Part shown: one piece after another, positions 1 through 9,577 of the stretch
Layout of the letters: every line of letters starts with the position of its first letter
Numbering within the stretch: the stretch's first letter is position 1
Source: Bacillota bacterium
Lineage (GTDB): Bacteria; Bacillota; Clostridia; Acetivibrionales; DUMC01
DNA length: 40,296 nucleotides
Direction: 5' to 3'
NCBI GenBank assembly: GCA_013314855.1
Contig: JABUEW010000031.1
Span: 1-40,296 of the forward strand
Notes under the pieces: model-generated
What the model was told of the DNA's origin: nothing
Databases searched by the model: none
What the model saw: the letters and a program-made list of their open reading frames with translations, nothing else
Position numbers and translations under genes: made by a program

Positions 1-4
1 TTCT

Positions 5-112
5 GACATTTCCACTGATAAAGTTTGCACTGTTAAAGTTTGCACTGTTAAATTCCACCCTTAAATTTGTAAGAGTAATTTCCACTGTCGGATATCGTAG
101 GGGTGGAATTTA
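5..112. repeat. Clustered short repeats, possible insertion-sequence end
   Basis: A 15-bp unit occurs twice in perfect tandem (21-35 and 36-50). Looser copies sharing a TTNCACTG core lie at about 5-20 and 75-90. A perfect 12-bp inverted pair lies at 49-60 and 101-112 (core AATTCCACCC). Several short repeats packed into about 100 bp is how IS21-family ends look, because their transposase binds multiple terminal sites. No istA or istB gene is inside the window, so the rest of the element would lie to the left. The family call is an inference from repeat style only. These repeats stop about 22 bases before the first gene. Confidence 0.35.
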
Positions 113-134
113 CTTTTGCAATTGAGTAGATTTA

Positions 135-1970
135 TTGGTGAATACCTTAAAAAGATTAAGAAGAATGCTATTAGAATCTGATAATATCAAGTTATATGAA
201 GAATTCAATTATTTCCTATCTAATCCGTATGAAATATTAGAGCCAATAAACGATAAATTACAATTAACAGATGTTAAAACGGACAAACAATATATCAATT
301 TTATAAAGGATTATATTTACAAATTATATCTAAACCAAAGTGAAGATTATTATAATTTCATTATTAATGGACAATGTGATATTTGGGACCAAGTAGGTAA
401 AACTTATGTGAAATTAAAGGAGATTGAGAAGGAACTTATACAGCTTCAGGTTGATTATATTGAGAATAATTATGTATATGCATGTAAGGAAGTACAAAGG
501 GTTATAGATTTGTTTAGTAATAGCCTAAGTGAAGTAACTAAATTTGAAAGAGCTATGGGATTGGACCGGTATTTAAGCTATATAAACATAAATGACCTGG
601 ATATGCTAAATATGCAGGTTCAGGAAATTAAGTATATTGCAAATAAAAAGTTGGATAAATATAAAGACCTATTTCAGTTAAAATGGAATTTAACTTCAAT
701 TTCTGAAGTTATTATTCATATGATGCTTAAGGAAAATACTAATAATCCTGTTACCAGGAATGTATGGAAAAACCAAAACAAAGTTATTTTGGTTTTAATT
801 GATGGCTTTGGCTACAGTCAATATCTATGGAACAAACGTTACCTGAGTTTAAATAAAAGTTATACTTTTAATGAAAATATATTAGGCTGGCTTGATGGAG
901 ATAAAAATTTTAAAAATCATCTAATGCTTGGTTCATCTTTAGTATCTGATACAGGAGCAGGTTTATCTCAAATTTTTGCCGGCAAATTGCCGAGAGAAAC
1001 AGGAGTTATGTCATCGAAAATTTATAGGGATGATTATGATCAATTTTACTATTATAACTCGAGGCATAAATCTCCTATTATCGATATTAAAAATACACAT
1101 TTTAATTTTACTGAAATGATTAATTTATCTGGTACGGAAAGTTTTTTACAAACATTAAATAATTATGGCGTTTGTACTAATGTATTTTTCTGCGCAAAAT
1201 ATAGAGGAAATAAATATTCTAAATACTGCTTTGGTGATTCCCAAGTTTATGAAATTATTCCGCCTGAAAGGGTATTTTCAATTCTATTAGAAAAGCTGGA
1301 TTCTTTTAGAAACAATTCAGATAATAAAGAATGTTATATAATATATTATACAGCAATCGATAGTACAGGGCATCCAATAGGAGCATTTACTTCATTCGAA
1401 TTATATGAGCACCAGAAAATTAATATGCTCCTGACAAATTTTTTAATTCATCTTGTAATATATAATCCTGAAATCTTTGACGGGAGAACTACTATTGTTA
1501 TTACAGCTGACCATGGAATGGCTGAAACCTCTAAAAAGGTTATTTCTCAGGAAGCGTTTAGCAGCTTATACCCAGAATTAATTTTAAAGCAAGATAGCAT
1601 AGTAGAGAATAATCGAAGTATGCTTTTTTATAACATTGTACAAGATAAGCTTCTATACGCGGCAGATAAAATTAAAGATATTTTTGCCCAAAATGGAATC
1701 AGCGTCCAAGTATTTACAAAAGATGATGAGATTGTAAAGCAGTTATTACACGATTCAAATAATAAATTTAGTAGCAAAAACTGTCCAGATATTCTAGCTT
1801 TAATAGATGGTGATGGAATTGTTTTTAGTAAGAATATCGATAGGAATTTGTACCACTTTGGCGGACATGGGGGAAGAAGTTTGGAAGAAGTTTTTGTTCC
1901 TCTACTATTAATCAATCTGTCAAAAGATTTGAAAGAAAAGATAGAAAAACGCTTTTTAAAACTTATGTAA
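135..1970 (+). CDS. PglZ-domain protein (alkaline phosphatase superfamily)
   Basis: A 611-residue protein whose C-terminal two thirds has the alkaline-phosphatase fold of PglZ proteins from BREX and related phage-defence loci. Candidate metal ligands are all present: Asp223 in LIDGFG, the nucleophile Thr273 in SDTGAG, Asp409 and His413 in AIDSTGH, Asp459-His460 in TADHGM, and His578 in HFGGHGG. The GGHGGRSLEEVFVPLL tail is typical of PglZ. The set is as complete as in nucleotide pyrophosphatases, so hydrolase activity is likely, but the substrate is unknown. The first 200 residues are helical and unrecognised. The start may be TTG 135 or GTG 138; an in-frame stop at 123-125 excludes anything earlier and neither has a good ribosome site. 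The native 5' end may therefore have been lost to the repeats just upstream. It leads a four-gene operon, with the helicase starting 15 bases after its stop. Confidence 0.85.
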   Translation: MVNTLKRLRRMLLESDNIKLYEEFNYFLSNPYEILEPINDKLQLTDVKTDKQYINFIKDYIYKLYLNQSEDYYNFIINGQCDIWDQVGKTYVKLKEIEKELIQLQVDYIENNYVYACKEVQRVIDLFSNSLSEVTKFERAMGLDRYLSYININDLDMLNMQVQEIKYIANKKLDKYKDLFQLKWNLTSISEVIIHMMLKENTNNPVTRNVWKNQNKVILVLIDGFGYSQYLWNKRYLSLNKSYTFNENILGWLDGDKNFKNHLMLGSSLVSDTGAGLSQIFAGKLPRETGVMSSKIYRDDYDQFYYYNSRHKSPIIDIKNTHFNFTEMINLSGTESFLQTLNNYGVCTNVFFCAKYRGNKYSKYCFGDSQVYEIIPPERVFSILLEKLDSFRNNSDNKECYIIYYTAIDSTGHPIGAFTSFELYEHQKINMLLTNFLIHLVIYNPEIFDGRTTIVITADHGMAETSKKVISQEAFSSLYPELILKQDSIVENNRSMLFYNIVQDKLLYAADKIKDIFAQNGISVQVFTKDDEIVKQLLHDSNNKFSSKNCPDILALIDGDGIVFSKNIDRNLYHFGGHGGRSLEEVFVPLLLINLSKDLKEKIEKRFLKLM

Positions 1971-1985
1971 GATGGAGGGTCAAGA

Positions 1986-4900
1986 ATGGTTAAAGTGTAT
2001 TTTTCTCATTCGGGAAATCCGTTATTAAAAAATGTTAGTTGTATTGAATGCAATGATGGAACTATTATTGACATAATTAATGAATTAAACTCAAAAACAA
2101 ATCTTGTAGGTATCAAAAGCCACATATTATCTGATGATAATAAAATACTTTCTCATGCAAGGTTGTTTAAAAATATTTGTGCTTACAAACAATTTGAAGA
2201 ATTTAATTACTACGAATCACCTAATACTATCGAAATTAGGCAAATAACGGATGAAGTTACATTTAAAGATGAGGAGAACTTGTTAATATCACTATTTCAA
2301 CCAGAATACCTTAAAGATTTACTCAATGAAGGGTTGACGCGAAGTAAAGAATCTTTTAATTATAAAGATATTAACGGTTTTAATGAAAGTAAGGATTTTA
2401 GGCCGATTATTGAAAATATTGATTGTGAGATTTATAGAGAGCAAATAAAAGAATTCAAAAATGGAGAAACAACATTGGAGGATTTAAAAATCGAGAAAAA
2501 TGGTATGCCTGTATTAGTGATAAATAAAAATGGATTTGACAAAAAAAGGTCGAAGTTATTACCCGAAGAGCTAGTTGATGCAATTAGAGAAATTTGGGAT
2601 TTACCTGAAAAAGAAGGAAGTTTAAGATTATTCCAGGAAGATGCATTATTCTTTATTATAGCTAAACTAATGGGATTACCATTTCCATATGAGAAACAAT
2701 TATTACTGTCAATGCCCACAGGTGGAGGTAAAACAGAAGCTTTTATGATACCGATAGTATCATACATATTTAAACAAAAACAGTTTAAACCAAATGATAT
2801 TGGCATTAGAGCAGTTATTATATATCCAACAAATGCATTAGCAAATGACCAGGCCATGAGATTTGTGGAACTTATATATAGGATTAACCGGGAGATAAAA
2901 AAGAAACTGCTTCCGGATGCCAGACAGATTACTATAGGGATTCTTTCTGGGGATACTCCTAGAGATGGTAGTAATTTAGCCGATGATAGTTTAATTCAAC
3001 TATGTCCTAAGTGCGGAAACTCTAGATTTCAGAAAGAAAATGACATGTTAAAATGTAAGGCTATTGTTGATGGTAGTATTTGCAACACAACTTTAGATTT
3101 TTGCAGATTAACTAAAAATGATATTGTTAATAACCCACCCGATATACTCATAACAAACCCGGATGAAATTAATTTTGCGTTACACAGCCCTAGGTATGCA
3201 CGGATTTTCTACCAAAAAATTGATACTATAGTTTTTGATGAAGTGCACATGTATCAGGGTATTTTTGGATGTCATATTTCTCATTTATTACGAAGACTTG
3301 AAGAAATCAGTAATCATAAGCCACTTTATATTGGATTAAGTGCGACTATTGGGAATGCAAAACAATTGGCAGCATTACTTTTTAATGAAAGCATTCAGAA
3401 TATTAAATATGTACATAATAAGGATGAATATTATACTACCGAAAAAACGACCAGATATAGGTACCATCTTTTAGTTAAACCTGCAGTTATGTATAAAGAT
3501 TCAGATGATGAGAAATATGTCAGGACAATGTCTGTTGCGGCTGCCATAGGAATGTTTGTTGGACATCTTTTAATAGACTCACACTTTCGAAAAACTATTA
3601 TTTTTACAAACTATAGAAATGACGCCGATGATTTAGCTAAATATTTGAAAGAAAGAGAAGGATTAGATATTAGGAATTATTTTCAAAGAATTATCAATAA
3701 AATAAAGAGGAATGAAAGTCTTGATGATGAAGAGGTGGAAATCTGCCAATTCATTCATAAGTGGATTGCCGTAATTATGCAAAGTTCAGTTATCAATAAA
3801 GATATTCTTGAAATCGGTTGGAACAGAGGAGGATTAGAAAAAGAAGCACGAATTAGATCAATACATTCTTTTACAAGGAATCAAATCATTGAAGAAAATG
3901 TCAGTGCTGAAAATTCTAAAACTATATATGAAAAACCTATTGATTTAATGGTAGCTACAAAAACTTTGGAAGTAGGAATTGACATTGGAGATGTTACTAC
4001 AGTTATTAACAGTTCAGCGCCTTTTACAACTAATGAATATGTACAGAGAGTAGGTAGAGCAGGTAGGAAAAAAGATTCATTAGCAATTACTGTTGTTAAT
4101 CCGGAAAATGCAATCGATTCATATTTTATTAAGTATTTTAATAGATATGTAAGTGGTTCCGATTTTGAAGATGCACCAATCATTATTTCTAATGAAGTTA
4201 TTGCAACTAGACATATTTTAGCTCGTATAATGGATTACTTTACCAAAATTCTTTGTGAAGATGAAAACTGTAAAAATATGGTCTCAATAAATGTACTAAG
4301 ATTTAAGGAAGCTTTGAAAATAAAACATAATGGTGAAGTATTAACAATTGAAGATGGTATTACTGTTACTGAAGCGAAAAGATTCGGTGAAAAGCTTTAT
4401 GAAGAAATATTTTTAAAACAGAGTGTTGACGGTGAACGAATACTGGACAGGTACTTGAAATTTCTTGCAAATGAGGCTTCAATATTGAAAATTTCCTTAT
4501 CTAATATTGATAAAGATTATATAAAAAATATTATCATTGATAAAATAGTTGAGATAAATAATAATTTACAGACTAAGAATGAAAGAGGCTGGGAAAATTC
4601 AGAGTTTGTAACAGGTTTTAATGCAAAAGATAGAACTCTATGTCCTACTTTAAGAGGGTCGGGAGCTACTGTTGATATATGTCTGGAAGGTCCAGAAGGG
4701 AACATCCTAAAAGATATTGTTACGAGGCAGGCTGCTTTTAACAGTATGCCTCCTTCAAATACATCAAAAGCAACTGCTTCTTCGGGTATTAGCACTTTTG
4801 AAGTTTACGATGCGGGAATAGAGACTGACAAAATAACTGAAAATAAAGTTAAAAGAAGAATTGCATATGATCCAAATTGTATAGAATACTTTAGTAAAAA

Positions 4901-6410
4901 GTTTGAAAACTTTTCAAGTTCAACAGACCCGGTTGAATTTCTTTGTGATTTTAATGTTGTCATTCCTCAAAAGCTAAAGGTAAGATACTTTCCAAGTAGG
5001 TTTTATTGTTATAAATGTGAAAAAGGTCTTAAACCTCCTAATGATATTATAGAGAATGCAAAAGGGATACTTTGCAGAACATGTACGTCTAAAGTCCAGC
5101 AATTGCCTTTAGTTTACTTGTGTGCTCATGATGATGGGTGTGGTCAGGTTATTGATCCTCCAATTCCAAAAGCTTGCATAAATCCTGAATGCCCGGATTT
5201 CAAATTTTTTTATGAGCAGTATGAAAAGAATAATTATAGGTTCAATTATGATATGGTTAAACACTTCAAGTTTAGAATGACCAGGGATTTAGAATGGGTC
5301 TGTAAAAGATGTGGGGCAAAAATGAACTTTACTACTAGTAGTAGCATGAGAAGTAATAACAAAAATAAAATTGAGCTGCTTAAAGTAATTAATGATTGGG
5401 ACTATGACAAAAAAAGTCCTAAGGGTGTTGCTGTATTTATTAAGAGGAATCCTGAATGGTATTATGGAGGAGATAATAATTCAAGTAGTTATTATTGTTC
5501 TAAATGTGGAAATAGTCTGATTAAAACAGTAGGAGTTCCAAGGGTTAGGACTGTATCCTTTAGTTATTTTGGGAAAGGCAGTAAAATACTTAAACATCAA
5601 AAGGTATTTTTGGCAAAAAACTCTAACAAACCAGTAGGGAGCATAGATTTTACAGATGGTTATACTATCCAGTTAGCTAGAGATTTTTTAAGAAGGTATA
5701 CATCAGGTCTTAGAGAAACTAAGACAATGATTAAATATTTTCGTATTTTTGAACAAAATATATTTTTAGGCAATTATTTTGATACCCATTTTGCTTGGAT
5801 AAGGTTTAATACTATTATTGATGAATTTATAAATAATAAACAATATAAATGCAGTGGAAAATGCAGTGAATGTACTTTATTTGAAGATATTGATTTGGGC
5901 GAAATTATGAAACCTAAGTTACAAATTGAATCATATAATATGGATACCAGAACCGGTAGACCAAGAAAACCGGATCCCAGAGAAAAATACTGCAGTAAAG
6001 CACTCTCAAATGAATGTATTAATCTTGAATGTACAGGTTGTAATAATTTTAAGACAAATGAATTTCTTAGGTATATAATTATACATACAATAAAACATGG
6101 TTTACTATGGGCACTTCCCAAGTACGCTGGAGTAAATATTGCAGAAGTACGGGGGGAAGTATATCCAAATGATAGGGAAGATAATATAGATTTAATACTT
6201 GTGGATAACAATGAAGGTGGTTCTGGAGCAATCCTTTTAATTGAAAAACATTGGGATAAAATATGGAATTTTGCTGTTGAAGTTATTAGTAGAACTTGTA
6301 GCAATCAAGCTAATATTATTTTACCACATTCATGTAAAAGATTTAATAGTGATTTATGCCCATTTATAACCAGGGATTTTTTTAATTATATTGGTTATAT
6401 AGAATTATAA
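1986..6410 (+). CDS. DUF1998-type superfamily 2 helicase with zinc knuckles
   Basis: A 1,474-residue DExH helicase. Motif I is MPTGGGKTEA (Lys249-Thr250), motif II is DEVH (418-421), motif III is SAT (452-454), motif V is around TLEVGID and motif VI is QRVGRAGR (687-694). A four-cysteine ribbon starting at Cys340-x2-Cys343 is inserted between motifs I and II. At least three more Cys clusters follow in the C-terminal half, including CYKCEKG and CKRCGAK. The last 100 residues (EGGSGAILL, then a Cys-rich end) match the DUF1998 region of DISARM DrmA/DrmB-like and Druantia DruE-like proteins. The family is expected to move on DNA or load an effector on it. ATG 1986 has GGAGGG about 7 bases ahead. 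It is translationally linked to the PglZ gene before it and the unknown gene after it. The exact subfamily is uncertain. Confidence 0.85.
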   Translation: MVKVYFSHSGNPLLKNVSCIECNDGTIIDIINELNSKTNLVGIKSHILSDDNKILSHARLFKNICAYKQFEEFNYYESPNTIEIRQITDEVTFKDEENLLISLFQPEYLKDLLNEGLTRSKESFNYKDINGFNESKDFRPIIENIDCEIYREQIKEFKNGETTLEDLKIEKNGMPVLVINKNGFDKKRSKLLPEELVDAIREIWDLPEKEGSLRLFQEDALFFIIAKLMGLPFPYEKQLLLSMPTGGGKTEAFMIPIVSYIFKQKQFKPNDIGIRAVIIYPTNALANDQAMRFVELIYRINREIKKKLLPDARQITIGILSGDTPRDGSNLADDSLIQLCPKCGNSRFQKENDMLKCKAIVDGSICNTTLDFCRLTKNDIVNNPPDILITNPDEINFALHSPRYARIFYQKIDTIVFDEVHMYQGIFGCHISHLLRRLEEISNHKPLYIGLSATIGNAKQLAALLFNESIQNIKYVHNKDEYYTTEKTTRYRYHLLVKPAVMYKDSDDEKYVRTMSVAAAIGMFVGHLLIDSHFRKTIIFTNYRNDADDLAKYLKEREGLDIRNYFQRIINKIKRNESLDDEEVEICQFIHKWIAVIMQSSVINKDILEIGWNRGGLEKEARIRSIHSFTRNQIIEENVSAENSKTIYEKPIDLMVATKTLEVGIDIGDVTTVINSSAPFTTNEYVQRVGRAGRKKDSLAITVVNPENAIDSYFIKYFNRYVSGSDFEDAPIIISNEVIATRHILARIMDYFTKILCEDENCKNMVSINVLRFKEALKIKHNGEVLTIEDGITVTEAKRFGEKLYEEIFLKQSVDGERILDRYLKFLANEASILKISLSNIDKDYIKNIIIDKIVEINNNLQTKNERGWENSEFVTGFNAKDRTLCPTLRGSGATVDICLEGPEGNILKDIVTRQAAFNSMPPSNTSKATASSGISTFEVYDAGIETDKITENKVKRRIAYDPNCIEYFSKKFENFSSSTDPVEFLCDFNVVIPQKLKVRYFPSRFYCYKCEKGLKPPNDIIENAKGILCRTCTSKVQQLPLVYLCAHDDGCGQVIDPPIPKACINPECPDFKFFYEQYEKNNYRFNYDMVKHFKFRMTRDLEWVCKRCGAKMNFTTSSSMRSNNKNKIELLKVINDWDYDKKSPKGVAVFIKRNPEWYYGGDNNSSSYYCSKCGNSLIKTVGVPRVRTVSFSYFGKGSKILKHQKVFLAKNSNKPVGSIDFTDGYTIQLARDFLRRYTSGLRETKTMIKYFRIFEQNIFLGNYFDTHFAWIRFNTIIDEFINNKQYKCSGKCSECTLFEDIDLGEIMKPKLQIESYNMDTRTGRPRKPDPREKYCSKALSNECINLECTGCNNFKTNEFLRYIIIHTIKHGLLWALPKYAGVNIAEVRGEVYPNDREDNIDLILVDNNEGGSGAILLIEKHWDKIWNFAVEVISRTCSNQANIILPHSCKRFNSDLCPFITRDFFNYIGYIEL

Positions 6411-6423
6411 GGGTGAGGTTTAT

Positions 6424-9400
6424 ATGACCACAAAAAAAAGAAATTGGAAGGAAGTTATCCAAGAAATAGAAGAACTATATGAGATAATTAAAAAACAAGA
6501 AGAAAAAGTCAGACGTATCCTATATATTAAAAATATAATCAGAAAACCGGAAGAGAGGATTTCATTTGAGTATGTAGATTTATCAGCGATTTACAAAAGG
6601 TTAATAGAGATAATTCGGGATATTGAGTATTATTATAACTTAATTTATAGATTATCATCTTCATATAAGAGCAAACCGTCACTTAATGAAAAAATGTATA
6701 AAGTTTACCTGGCTGGAATATGTGAAATAATTAAACAGGATTATAGTAATGGAACTGTTAAAACATATACAAGAGTAACAGGAATAACAACTACAACTAA
6801 ATATTATGAAATTCTGAAGAATTCATTTATATCTGAAAGGATATTACCTAAAGATTGGGAGGAAAGAAAATATACAAATAGGTATCAGGATGTAGTAATT
6901 CAAGAATCAGGAATTCCAACAAATTTAGTAAATAATATTGTTAAATTCTTCAAAATCTACTGGAAATACTACAAAAATAAAGCCAGAGAAGAAAAAGAGG
7001 AATTCTTTTTCTTATTAAATTGTAAAGACAGCGTTTTTTCTAATTATATTTATCAGGCTAAAGAGTTGGAGTTGATGAAAAACTTATATAATGAAATCAA
7101 AGATTACCCTACAAAAGTAAAAAGAGTTTTAAGACAACTTGAAGAAATATATTTTCTAATTGAGGATTCCATGCCTGATGGAGAAATTAATGATATTGAA
7201 CATTTTTGTGATAAAGCAAGTAAAACACTAGGTTATGATATTTTGTCTGTTGTTCCAAGAAAACAAGCGTTATTAGATTTATACAGTACTATGATTAACA
7301 AGGTAAGCATTAATAAGTTTAGAAATATATTGAAAAACAAGCCGGAGAATATAGATGTAATACTTCCTAATGGAGTAAGGAGAAATGTAAGGGAATATTC
7401 AAAAATAATAATTGGAAAGCACAAATTACTAGGAATAGACTATAGTGTTGTACCTGATACATCACTTGAACTTGATGATATTATTGAATTACCGATAAAA
7501 AAAGTTACTTTAATAGGTGATGATAGAGTTATTTATTTAAGTAGGCAATATTTTAAAGTAAAAATTGGACAACAGACTATTGAGCCGCATAAAATTATGC
7601 ATAAGGAATTTATAGGGTATGTTTGGTATGGAAGTATACCCAAAGGAATAAAGATTGAAGTTGATGGCATTCAAATAACGCCAAAACAAGAAACTTACTG
7701 GAATCTCACTATTAATTATTCTTGGAATTTTGAGAAGAAATGCTATATATTAAACGCGTATATTCCGGTTCTCAGAATATTTAATGAAAAATATAAAAAT
7801 AAAAAGATAAGAATAAAGTGCGAACAAAGTGAAGGAGAAGACCTTATAAGATATATTGACAGAAATGGTTACATCGGAGTAGAATCAATGACCTTCCCAA
7901 TATCTAATGTAAGCAATAATACCATTGCTGTAAAGATTTTATTAGATGAAAATATTTTATTGGATGAAAAAACAATACAATTACAGGAAGCATACTTATT
8001 TGATAGGTACACAAAAGATTGTTTTATACCAGGAAGAAATATCAGAACATCAGGCAATTTATTACTCTTTGTTCGGGAGGATAATATAGAAATTCCAAAT
8101 AAAGATTCTTTTCCTCAATATGAGGAATATAAATATTTGAATTATAATGTATATAAATTTAAAATTGTAAACAACACATTAGATTTTATAATTGTAGCGG
8201 GTGAATATCAATGGTACTTTAATGAATCAATTGAATTATATTTAAAACGTTTTTTTAACAATAAAAGTGATATTACTGAAATTGAAAACTACCAAGATAA
8301 TATTATTTATTCAATATCTGATATAAACCTAGAAGTTTCAACAAATATTACGGACAAGAAAGAATTATTAAATATTACTGTTGTTATTGAAAAAGAGAAT
8401 CGTATAAAGGAATATGCCCTTGATAAAATTACTTATGTTTCTCATGGATGTTATATTATTAATCCTGAAATTATAATGAATAACTTCAAATCTATTATTA
8501 CTAGTTATGTAGGAGAGTGGATAATATCTGTTTATTTTAAAGGATGCAAATACCATTCAGTCAGGTATAATTTAATACCTTTTATTTCTATAAAACCACT
8601 AAAATCTTCTTATAGAGAAAATGAGTTTGTGGATGTGATTGCATTTTCAGATATACCTTGTTTTTATTCTGATGATGGACAAGATGTACAATATCAAAAA
8701 CGGATAACATTTGGTAAAGCTAAGCTTAATTTTATTGAAGGTAAGCCAAAAAGTGAAACTTTGGTAACATATGTAAGCCTTGCGGGACTAAATGTAGAAA
8801 AAAGACTGGAATTTACACCCAAATTATGGGCTGCTAAAATCTTTAATGTGCAAGACAGAAGTATTTTGAATTCAAATAGAGTTGATATAAAGAGAGCTGC
8901 AGATTTAGACATCTTAAAAATTCTTGTTGTTGATGATATGTTTTATGATATAACAATTAATGTTAATGGTTATTCGGAAAAACTTAATTTCTATAATGGC
9001 TATATTATGGTAAGTTTGATAAAATATATAAATATATTTCATCAGAAAAATAAAATTGAACTTGTAAGAGATAAAGAGGTTATAAGATTTGATGTAATCT
9101 GGTCACCAGTAATTAAGTTTGAGAAATTAGACTGCTTTCAGAGTAATATTAGAGTCAAGTATTTGTATGAAGGCCCAAAAAGCTTTAATTTTAATATAAT
9201 TGTATCAAATGAATTTGGAGAAATAGTACATAGTAGCATATTTACTACGGTTTCAACCCGGCAAGAAGTGTTTGTGGATATTGATACTACACAGTTTTTT
9301 GAAACATCATCCTTATATATAAAAATTGTTGATGATAATTATGAGATGTATGTCGGAGAGGTTAAGGTGGATATACCACAAATTCAACATATTAATATAT

Positions 9401-9573
9401 CCAAGCATAGAAATTTTACTATAAAAGAAATTATATCGAATAAAGAAAACATACTGAAAGAATTTGAAAGAAAGAGGGAATTTGAATATAATGCTAACAA
9501 TTTAAAACAAGATGTTTATAAAGTATTTTGTGCAGCATTGAGTTTTGCAAAAAGGAAATGTTATTGGAGGTAG
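6424..9573 (+). CDS. Large unrecognised protein of the PglZ-helicase operon
   Basis: A 1,049-residue protein that I cannot place in any family. Residues 1-50 are a charged helix or coiled coil. Residues 50-330 look alpha-helical with many Lys, Glu and Tyr. From about residue 330 to 1000 the sequence alternates short hydrophobic strands and turns, like a row of beta-sandwich domains. The end (about 1000-1049) is again helical and charged. No P-loop, nuclease motif, methyltransferase motif, signal peptide or membrane segment is visible. It starts 13 bases after the helicase stop behind AAGGGTGAGG, and the next gene follows after 4 bases, so it is clearly co-expressed. A scaffold, DNA-binding or sensor role is possible from size and architecture only. 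Its conserved position between the helicase and the coiled-coil gene is what suggests it belongs to the system. Confidence 0.8.
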   Translation: MTTKKRNWKEVIQEIEELYEIIKKQEEKVRRILYIKNIIRKPEERISFEYVDLSAIYKRLIEIIRDIEYYYNLIYRLSSSYKSKPSLNEKMYKVYLAGICEIIKQDYSNGTVKTYTRVTGITTTTKYYEILKNSFISERILPKDWEERKYTNRYQDVVIQESGIPTNLVNNIVKFFKIYWKYYKNKAREEKEEFFFLLNCKDSVFSNYIYQAKELELMKNLYNEIKDYPTKVKRVLRQLEEIYFLIEDSMPDGEINDIEHFCDKASKTLGYDILSVVPRKQALLDLYSTMINKVSINKFRNILKNKPENIDVILPNGVRRNVREYSKIIIGKHKLLGIDYSVVPDTSLELDDIIELPIKKVTLIGDDRVIYLSRQYFKVKIGQQTIEPHKIMHKEFIGYVWYGSIPKGIKIEVDGIQITPKQETYWNLTINYSWNFEKKCYILNAYIPVLRIFNEKYKNKKIRIKCEQSEGEDLIRYIDRNGYIGVESMTFPISNVSNNTIAVKILLDENILLDEKTIQLQEAYLFDRYTKDCFIPGRNIRTSGNLLLFVREDNIEIPNKDSFPQYEEYKYLNYNVYKFKIVNNTLDFIIVAGEYQWYFNESIELYLKRFFNNKSDITEIENYQDNIIYSISDINLEVSTNITDKKELLNITVVIEKENRIKEYALDKITYVSHGCYIINPEIIMNNFKSIITSYVGEWIISVYFKGCKYHSVRYNLIPFISIKPLKSSYRENEFVDVIAFSDIPCFYSDDGQDVQYQKRITFGKAKLNFIEGKPKSETLVTYVSLAGLNVEKRLEFTPKLWAAKIFNVQDRSILNSNRVDIKRAADLDILKILVVDDMFYDITINVNGYSEKLNFYNGYIMVSLIKYINIFHQKNKIELVRDKEVIRFDVIWSPVIKFEKLDCFQSNIRVKYLYEGPKSFNFNIIVSNEFGEIVHSSIFTTVSTRQEVFVDIDTTQFFETSSLYIKIVDDNYEMYVGEVKVDIPQIQHINISKHRNFTIKEIISNKENILKEFERKREFEYNANNLKQDVYKVFCAALSFAKRKCYWR

Positions 9574-9577
9574 AGTG

